Shown here: positions 57,100 to 64,000 of the stretch, piece after piece
Position numbering within the stretch: position 1 is the first letter of the stretch
Layout: each line of letters starts with the position of its first letter
NCBI GenBank assembly: GCA_012934845.2
Contig: WNNJ02001036.1
Coordinates: forward strand, 97,348-161,347
Direction of reading: 5' to 3'
DNA from: Pomphorhynchus laevis
Taxonomy: Eukaryota > Acanthocephala > Palaeacanthocephala > Echinorhynchida > Pomphorhynchidae
Length of the DNA: 64,000 nucleotides
Notes under the pieces: generated by a model
The model's database searches: none
The model's input: only the letters and a program-made list of their open reading frames with translations
Told to the model about the DNA's origin: nothing
Position numbers and translations under genes: made by a program

Positions 57100-58695
57100 A
57101 TGGAGTGGGTTAAGCAACAGATTATAAAAAAAGTCATATCCTCTATCATTACACATGGCATCACTATAATATTTGCCTACCTTGTATCATGCTCAATAGC
57201 AGGAATAAAGATTAATAGTTTAATTCCAGTTTACGAATCCATCATGCTCACAGTGTCTCATCAAATTGAACGCTGGCCAGGACATTCTACAGTCATATCA
57301 TCAAGCTGCCAATCGTTATTTTCGTCGCCAAGCACTGACGATGTGCAGAATACTTCTTTATATTACAGTATTTTTACACATTCAAACAAAATCCCATCTA
57401 CGGGATTTCAATACATAGTGCATGTACACGCCATAGAATGTGTAGACAGTATTAACAGTGAAGATTCTAAGATACAAGAATCTGATGGTGGCATATTGAA
57501 GATTAAGTTGTATTCTGAAACTGGGGTTCCCATTTTGGAAAAAAATTCAAATTTCATAATACAGGTATATAACCAATCAGTCTCACGCTTTGCAGACAAA
57601 CTTAATGAGCAAATCTGTTTTGAATTAACTGCAGAGTTATCAACAGGAGGGCAACTGTTTGGTCATATGCATGATGGTTGTATAAGGCTTAGCAGTACTA
57701 TCGATCCTTCATTGCAGAACCGCGATATGCTATCATTGTTTAGTAAAAGTTATTTAAATGTGGTTTTCAGTTTAGATTGCAAGCAAGATATGTATACAAG
57801 ACTGTTATGTTTCCGACCGATGAAATGGATTCTACTTAGCTACATGTGGATAGCCTTAAGTACTTCTTTAATGATTGTCATTAGTACCACTCTAATAGTA
57901 ACAAAAATTATAAGGTTCTTTATAAAAAATACGGTAACCATGTTTCTTGTGAAAATTTTCGATTATTTTACCGTATTTCAAACTATTAAAGAAAAATACT
58001 TTGTACCACCAAGATCTACTGCGTCGCCATTGCGTGCTGATGAAAGTTACAATCCCCTCATATCAGATAATGATGTTAATGCCGATAATGGTGATGAACG
58101 CGGCATCACCCAAAAACAACTTGTAAATAGATCTGATTATTTGGAAACAATGAGCAAAATGCAGGTTATTGATAACCAAAGCTCGAAGGTCGACATGGAC
58201 TTTGAAGATCTGATAAGAACGATTGAAATAGCTACAATACAGGATGCAGTAAAATTGCCGACAAATGTATCAAATGCATCGACCGGATCAAGCGGTGATG
58301 TAACTCATTTAATTATCGACAATAAGACCAAAAGTAATGATTCAAATGAGCAACTTTGTTTTATGGAAGAATTAAATGTGTCTAAATTTGAAAGCATTAT
58401 TGAGTCAATCAAGATTTTAAGTCAAAACTTAAATGATTTAAGTCCTGAACTGTCATTAATTGATAGACATATGATATATATATTAAAGCATTTGTTGCAT
58501 AGAGCAAGACAGTCAGCAACGATAAATAAATTGCCGGACAACGATGATGCTGAATCTGACCAGTCAGAAATGAAAAGCATTCTAGAAGATACAAATTTAC
58601 AGAAAGAATCGAAACCGATATTGAATGAATATATCGAAAATGATAATTCTAACAGCTTGAACTACTCTGATTTCAATGATCAAAATACGATTTAA
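57100..58695 (+). CDS. Seipin-like ER membrane protein
   Basis: Intronless, 531 residues. The plan matches seipin (BSCL2): a short N-terminus, a first membrane helix (residues 13-35, VISSIITHGITIIFAYLVSC), a lumenal domain of about 200 residues, a second helix (246-270, ILLSYMWIALSTSLMIVIST) and a long cytosolic tail. In the lumenal domain, DGGILKIKLYSETGVPILEK followed by FIIQVYNQSVSRFADKL lines up with [20 protein letters not shown] and the HYRSDLLQMLDTL region that follows in human seipin. The approach to helix 2 (KSYLNVVFSLDCKQDMYTRL) lines up with the AYLRIHAHFTGLRYLLYNF region. Seipin organises lipid-droplet formation at the ER. The tail (about 260 residues) is acidic and Ser/Asn-rich and longer than in human seipin. 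The start is the first ATG in frame (AAGAATGG). AATAAA occurs at 58858 and 58878. Divergent, so the assignment is likely but not certain. Confidence 0.6.
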   Translation: MEWVKQQIIKKVISSIITHGITIIFAYLVSCSIAGIKINSLIPVYESIMLTVSHQIERWPGHSTVISSSCQSLFSSPSTDDVQNTSLYYSIFTHSNKIPSTGFQYIVHVHAIECVDSINSEDSKIQESDGGILKIKLYSETGVPILEKNSNFIIQVYNQSVSRFADKLNEQICFELTAELSTGGQLFGHMHDGCIRLSSTIDPSLQNRDMLSLFSKSYLNVVFSLDCKQDMYTRLLCFRPMKWILLSYMWIALSTSLMIVISTTLIVTKIIRFFIKNTVTMFLVKIFDYFTVFQTIKEKYFVPPRSTASPLRADESYNPLISDNDVNADNGDERGITQKQLVNRSDYLETMSKMQVIDNQSSKVDMDFEDLIRTIEIATIQDAVKLPTNVSNASTGSSGDVTHLIIDNKTKSNDSNEQLCFMEELNVSKFESIIESIKILSQNLNDLSPELSLIDRHMIYILKHLLHRARQSATINKLPDNDDAESDQSEMKSILEDTNLQKESKPILNEYIENDNSNSLNYSDFNDQNTI

Positions 58696-58974
58696 TAGTT
58701 AAAGAGATTATCATCAATGAATTTGAATTTTGAAACGAGTATTTCGAACATTTATGATAATATCTACAGCTTTACATTTAAGCTTTTTTAATTATTTTTT
58801 TGGAACATGTAGATTGATTGATTTGAGTACCTTTATATAATCCGCAAAAGCTTGTCGTAAATAAAAATTGAGTTTTGAAATAAAAACATTTATTCAAATT
58901 CATTTAAACTAAAATATTGTTAAATAGAATTCAATCTTATAAAATACCAAGTCAAACTTTAATAAAAAAAAGAT

Positions 58975-59705
58975 TTATTTAAAGTGGCAAATGCGTGCCA
59001 GCGCACGCTTACATGACCACAACAAAACAAAAATGATGTTTTCTTAAACGCTTAGTTTTCTTTCATGTTTTCTTAAACGCTTAGGGTAATTCTAAACTTA
59101 AAAATTTGGTAAATTAAATAAGGAGCACTTTAGATCACGAATATTATGATATGAAATTATAACTATCAATGTTTTGTTTTTATCAGTTGCATTTCACTAA
59201 ATTTAAAATATTGATATAATGAATACATATTATCTTTGATGTTATATGCATATCCTGCTTGCTATCCTTAAATAGAATTGATATGAATTTATATGAAAAT
59301 ATTTTGCACAAAGCCACGCACCACATACAGCGACGGAGATGTAGGAGCACTCTAACAGCGGAGTTGATTATGTTTTGTAGAGGGAGGGTGATGGATTTTT
59401 GAGCATTGGCGAAAAGAATGATGCAATAATCGATTTTAGAGAAGAGAAGCAATAACATAAGAAACATACAAAAACGGAAGTCGATAAGGGGGCGGATGCG
59501 GCGTATGTCACGGAATATTAAATTATACGATATCTTTATGCGATGGGCGGGTACATGAGCATAGATAATGATGTCATCGGCGTATTGCTTGACATTAAAG
59601 GAGTAAGGTTTGATAAACGAAGAGAGATCGCCAAGCAGAAGAGGGAAAAGCAGGGGACCTAGGACTGAACTTTGTGGGACCCTGCAGAAAATATGGATGG
59701 GATGA
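58975..59705 (-). mobile_element. LINE (CR1/L2-like) 3' fragment, minus strand
   Basis: Minus strand from 59700: GVPQSSVLGPLL-like start, SLFVYQTLLL, IQYADDIIIYAHVPAHRI (motif C, 59600-59540), then SFLLFSKIDYCIILFANAQK and LPLQNIINSAVRVLLHLRR (59467-59330). It ends with the family 3' tail (GTCATGTAAGCGTGC and palindrome GCGTGCGCTGGCACGC, 59020-58990). The middle, 59290-59040, is diverged. Confidence 0.75.
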
Positions 59706-59741
59706 GATGATAATGAATTACAACATACGCGAAAAGTACAA

Positions 59742-59743
<2 letters not shown>

Positions 59744-59808
<65 letters not shown>
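59744..59808. repeat. (AT)n microsatellite at the PLE end
   Basis: About 65 bases of perfect AT dinucleotide, directly against the 3' end of the PLE. The inverted copy at the right of the window also ends in (TA)n at 63980-64000. Confidence 0.95.
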
Positions 59809-59812
<4 letters not shown>

Positions 59813-62534
59813 TAGATTATTTATTCAAACCAGCTCCGGGATCCTTTGACGGATACTTGTATATATTAATACTCGGATTTTAAGTCAAACCGGAAACACA
59901 AAGATATCGTTTTATTCAAGCTTTCGACCAACTAGTGGCCTTCTTCAGGAAAATAATATCTACAATTGTAAAAATATAAATATAACAGCATAAATATATG
60001 ATAGCATCTTAAATGTTGTTCTTCACCAATTTCAGTGCACCTGTCACTTCACTGTTTAGCGATCTATCAGTCATTAATTGTGCTATCCAATAGAGTTCCT
60101 TACGCTTTCTTTTAGCAGTGTTGGGAATATTTCCCTCAATTACTGCAAGTGAAATTTCATGTGTTGGATTGTTAATGAGGTGTGATGCCAGTCCATCTGC
60201 ATTTATACGACAGGCTTTAATATCCGCTCTACGGTTGTTCATCCGAACTGACATCTTATTTCCGCTTTCCCCTACATATTGTGCATGACAGACTGTGCAA
60301 GTGCCTAAATAAACCGAATTTTGTGTCTTACAGTTATTGTTACCCCTGATTCTATAAGTTAATTTTGTAGTGGAGCTTGTGAATGTTTTTGAGTTATTCA
60401 TTATCTGACACGTTTTACACCGTTTATCTCCACACGGTACATTACTACCAATGTCAGTGGAATGATTAGTTGTGACAGAAAAATAACTTCTTAGGTTATA
60501 TCCAGATTTGAAGAAAATTAACGGTTTACGTTCAGGGGGACACTTGTCATTAGTAATTTCTTTAAATTCCTTTGGTAAATTTTTCAGTGCCTGATGATAT
60601 GTACATACCACCTTGTTGTTTGTAGTTGTGAGTGGCTTTCTTCTGTTATCATATAGCAGTGTTTTTCTCGGGATAATTCGAGCATATTGAAATTGTCTTG
60701 CAATTTGTTTATTTGAGTATCCTCTCTCCATTAATTCTATTTTTAGCAATCTTAATTGTTTTTCAAAGATATCCGGCGAGGAGCATATTTTCTTTGCTCG
60801 TATAGCCTCATTCCTAATTATTAGACGCTTTGTTTTAGGGGTGTGTAAACTGCTCGCGTGCACTATACTTCTCGTTCCAGTGAATTTTCTATATAAAGAT
60901 GTTCGGAAGCTATTCTTCATTCTTTGGATGCTTACATCCAGAAACCCAATCGAGTTGTTTATCTCTATAGTGTTAGTAAAGCGAAGCTCAGATAGATTAT
61001 TTAGTTCACTGACAAATAATTCAAATTCTCTCTTACCGTGATCCCAAATAATAAACACATCATCTATGTAACGCACCCACATTAGTGGAGCCTTTTCACG
61101 TTTGAACACATATTCCTCCTCCAAGTTAGAAACATATAAGCTAGCGTATGTAGGACCAACTGGACTTCCCATTGCCGTACCAATTTTCTGTCTAAATACT
61201 TTTTGCTGGCAAGTGAAAGTGTTACACTCCAAAATTAACCTTAGTTGTTGACAAAGGACTAGTCGATGATCCTCAGAAGCGCCTTTTCTGGATAGTAAAG
61301 AGTTAATCGCTGCTATGCCCCTGTCAGACTGGATAGATGTGAAAAGGGATTCTACGTCTAGTGTATACATTACAAAGTCAAAATTGCCGTTCCTTAAATT
61401 TGCGAATTTCTCTAACTTACGAATAAAGTCATCAGTGCTTGAAAGGTAAGATTCTGTCTGTTTTAAATAAGGCAATAATTCATTATGAACTTCGCGCGCT
61501 AGCTTTTCACACGCCGTACCGCAATTTCTGATTATTGGACGCCCCGGACAAGGGTGCTTATTTTTGTGTACTTTTGGCAGTAAGTATAGTACTCCTGGTT
61601 TAGGATTTTTAACAATAAAACGTCCTTGATTTTCTTTAGCGGGAAACCAGCGTATTAAATTTCTTTCAACGTTTGCACAAATAGCCTGATGGTCTATCAT
61701 CGTGATCTCTTCATATGATCCTCCATTTAAGTGAAGCCAACATTGTGAGTCATAGTCGCTCTTGTTCCATACAATTACCTTACTTCCTTTATCCGCTGGT
61801 AATATCACAATCTCTCTGTTGGATTTCAATTCGCGAAGAGCTATCATAGAATTTTTGCTCATGTTACGTTCAAAAGATTCATTAGGTTTCATACATCCAT
61901 ACTTATTGATGATATTATTTGCTAATGTCACATTTGTGTATTCTTCACCTGTATTTTTAATTAAACGATTAACCGATGTAAGCAATGATAAGCGCGGAAA
62001 TTCCAGCGGACTAGGAACAAATGAAAGACCAAGAGACAATGCACGCTTTTGTTCAAATGAAATTACGGTATCAGAGATATTCACTACATTGTCATAAGTT
62101 GGATTTTGCTGCCATTGCCATCTCCGTTTGTTAACGAATCGTCTCCTTGACTTCGGCAATATAGATTTTATTTCAATCGGATGCACTTCTCTATTCAGAA
62201 GTAAACGTAGTTTGTGACATTTGTTGTTAATCAGGCCATTATATTCAAGTTGATCTACATGGCCAGGCAAGCAGTTCGATAAGCAACCATAGTAATTAGT
62301 AATTTCTGTGCATACTTGTCGTTCAGCAGAAATTTTGATCGTTTTCATTCTATTTATAAAACGACTACGAGCAGGTTCATGTAAACGGTCAATGTCAACA
62401 GCAACCGGTATTAAAATTTGCATACCTTTTGGAATAACATCATTATTTAAACAGTATTGTAGATATTGAAAGTGAGCAAGATATCGTGTCTTTGTGTGAT
62501 TTACTGAGATCCTTTGATGGATGCTTTCCATATA
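59809..62534 (-). mobile_element. Classical Penelope-like element, complete unit
   Basis: An intact ORF of 840 codons (62531-60009). RT: VILPADKGSKVIVWNKSDYD (DKG), YLLPKVHKNKHPCPGRPIIR, YTLDVESLFTSI (motif A), GTAMGSPVGPTYASLYV (motif B), WVRYIDDVFIIWD (motif C), IGFLDVSIQR. C-terminal to it are a CxxC pair and a GIY-YIG nuclease: SVYLGTCTVCHAQYVGESGN, MSVRMNNRRADIK, then RKRKELYWIAQL with the catalytic Glu. This RT then GIY-YIG order is the reverse of the Naiad-like family in the same window. The ORF begins within a few bases of the upstream terminal repeat. With no breaks and a near-identical tandem neighbour, this copy is recent and may be active. Confidence 0.95.
59810..60008 (-). repeat. 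PLE terminal repeat (pseudo-LTR), downstream copy
   Basis: The 199 bases after the ORF stop recur 2,725 bp away at 62535-62733 with one difference seen (GACCAACTAG versus GACTAACTAG). In sense it contains CTGAAGAAGGCCACTAGTTG then GTCGAAAGC, a hammerhead-like core whose stem III is not recognisable. Confidence 0.9.
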
Positions 62535-63118
62535 GTTTAGATTATTTATTCAAACCAGCTCCGGGATCCTTTGACGGATACTTGTATATATTAATACTCG
62601 GATTTTAAGTCAAACCGGAAACACAAAGATATCGTTTTATTCAAGCTTTCGACTAACTAGTGGCCTTCTTCAGGAAAATAATATCTACAATTGTAAAAAT
62701 ATAAATATAACAGCATAAATATATGATAGCATCTTAAATGTTGTTCTTCACCAATTTCAGTGCACCTGTCACTTCACTGTTTAGCGATCTATCAGTCATT
62801 AATTGTGCTATCCAATAGAGTTCCTTACGCTTTCTTTTAGCAGTGTTGGGAATATTTCCCTCAATTACTGCAAGTGAAATTTCATGTGTTGGATTGTTAA
62901 TGAGGTGTGATGCCAGTCCATCTGCATTTATACGACAGGCTTTAATATCCGCTCTACGGTTGTTCATCCGAACTGACATCTTATTTCCGCTTTCCCCTAC
63001 ATATTGTGCATGACAGACTGTGCAAGTGCCTAAATAAACCGAATTTTGTGTCTTACAGTTATTGTTACCCCTGATTCTAAGTTAATTTTGTAGTGGAGCT
63101 TGTGAATGTTTTTGAGTA
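62535..63118 (-). mobile_element. Partial upstream PLE copy in tandem
   Basis: A head-to-tail partial copy: terminal repeat plus the last 350 bases of the ORF (GIY-YIG domain, 62979-62734), nearly identical to 59810-60390 apart from a two-base deletion near 63080. It supplies the upstream terminal repeat from which the full unit would be transcribed, as in other PLEs. It ends where an inverted copy starts. Confidence 0.9.
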
Positions 63119-64000
63119 ATTTTTTATTTTCAAATAAACAAATTGCAAGACAATTTCAATATGCTCGAATTATCCCGAGAAAAACACTGCTATATGATAA
63201 CAGAAGAAAGCCACTCACAACTACAAACAACAAAATGGTATGTACATATCATCAGGCACTGAAAAATTTACCAAAGGAATTTAAAGAAATTACTAATGAC
63301 AAGTGTCCCCCTGAACGTAAACCGTTAATTTTCTTCAAATCTGGATATAACCTAAGAAGTTATTTTTCTGTCACAACTAATCATTCCACTGACATTGGTA
63401 GTAATGTACCGTGTGGAGATAAACGGTGTAAAACGTGTCAGATAATGAATAACTCAAAAACATTCACAAGCTCCACTACAAAATTAACTTATAGAATCAG
63501 GGGTAACAATAACTGTAAGACACAAAATTCGGTTTATTTAGGCACTTGCACAGTCTGTCATGCACAATATGTAGGGGAAAGCGGAAATAAGATGTCAGTT
63601 CGGATGAACAACCGTAGAGCGGATATTAAAGCCTGTCGTATAAATGCAGATGGACTGGCATCACACCTCATTAACAATCCAACACATGAAATTTCACTTG
63701 CAGTAATTGAGGGAAATATTCCCAACACTGCTAAAAGAAAGCGTAAGGAACTCTATTGGATAGCACAATTAATGACTGATAGATCGCTAAACAGTGAAGT
63801 GACAGGTGCACTGAAATTGGTGAAGAACAACATTTAAGATGCTATCATATATTTATGCTGTTATATTTATATTTTTACAATTGTAGATATTATTTTCCTG
63901 AAGAAGGCCACTAGTTGGTCGAAAGCTTGAATAAAACGATATCTTTGTGTTTCCGGTTTGACTTAAAATCCGAGTATTAATATATATATATATATATATA
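63119..64000 (+). mobile_element. Inverted 5'-truncated PLE copy
   Basis: Plus-strand copy from SNKQIARQFQYARIIPRKTL (63125) through the GIY-YIG domain and stop (63837), the terminal repeat and into (TA)n at the window end. It is open for 243 codons and nearly identical to the full unit. Together with 62535-63118 it forms an inverted repeat with arms of about 550 bp and almost no spacer. Inverted truncated partners are known at PLE insertions. Confidence 0.9.

Noticed and set aside
59810-60008. PLE terminal repeat as an active hammerhead (CTGAAGA...GTCGAAAGC)
   Set aside because: An extra A lies between the core and stem II, and no stem III or cleavage triplet follows GAAA. It is at most a decayed motif.

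Overview
The window reads as a piece of an AT-rich invertebrate (metazoan) nuclear genome. The protein-coding host genes have introns of about 45-75 bases with GT-AG ends, there are no operons or bacterial signals, and most of the sequence is transposable elements at many stages of decay. Recognisable host proteins are a PEBP-family protein, a calreticulin C-terminus, a seipin-like two-pass membrane protein, a threonine-rich mucin-like type II membrane protein and a small single-pass membrane protein. I cannot fix the phylum; a nematode, an arthropod or another small-genome ecdysozoan would all fit.

Layout. 1-9 kb: pieces of an AT-rich Penelope-like element (PLE) that places GIY-YIG before the reverse transcriptase (RT), as in the Naiad group, plus an unrecognised modular multi-exon gene on the minus strand at 1.1-4.1 kb and nested retroelement fragments at 5.4-7.1 kb. 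9-13 kb: the mucin-like gene and a 1.7-kb 22-bp satellite with higher-order structure. 13-21.5 kb: LINE and Naiad fragments. 21.7-22.1 kb: a small membrane-protein gene with a broken partial copy on the far side of a Naiad insertion. 22.4-29 kb: more Naiad, an old PLE, AT-rich DNA and an 88-bp direct repeat around a GC-rich insert. 29.4-33.1 kb: a nearly complete LINE. 34-39.4 kb: a Merlin transposon remnant, a foldback element carrying hammerhead-ribozyme-like motifs, and LINE fragments. 39.4-41.2 kb: PEBP and calreticulin, convergent, then a small unknown ORF. 41.7-45 kb: the best Naiad RT copy and several of its terminal repeats. 45.6-46.9 kb: a complete Tc1/mariner-type transposon with iterated ends. 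47-56.4 kb: LINEs, into which a young Ty3/gypsy element with 90-bp LTRs has inserted. 57.1-58.7 kb: the seipin-like gene. 59-64 kb: a classical PLE with an intact 840-codon ORF, arranged as a head-to-tail tandem plus an inverted copy.

The strongest candidate for something undescribed is a structured RNA of about 110 nt at the 3' end of the Naiad-like element. Nine near-full copies and two partial ones are present. It has a hairpin plus two interlocked helices (an H-type pseudoknot, with a topology like the HDV ribozyme core), and copies show paired substitutions in two helices. Second is the modular host gene, whose exons repeat in the order a-b-c-d with conserved size and largely conserved splice phase. 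Third is a pair of type I hammerhead motifs in a foldback element.
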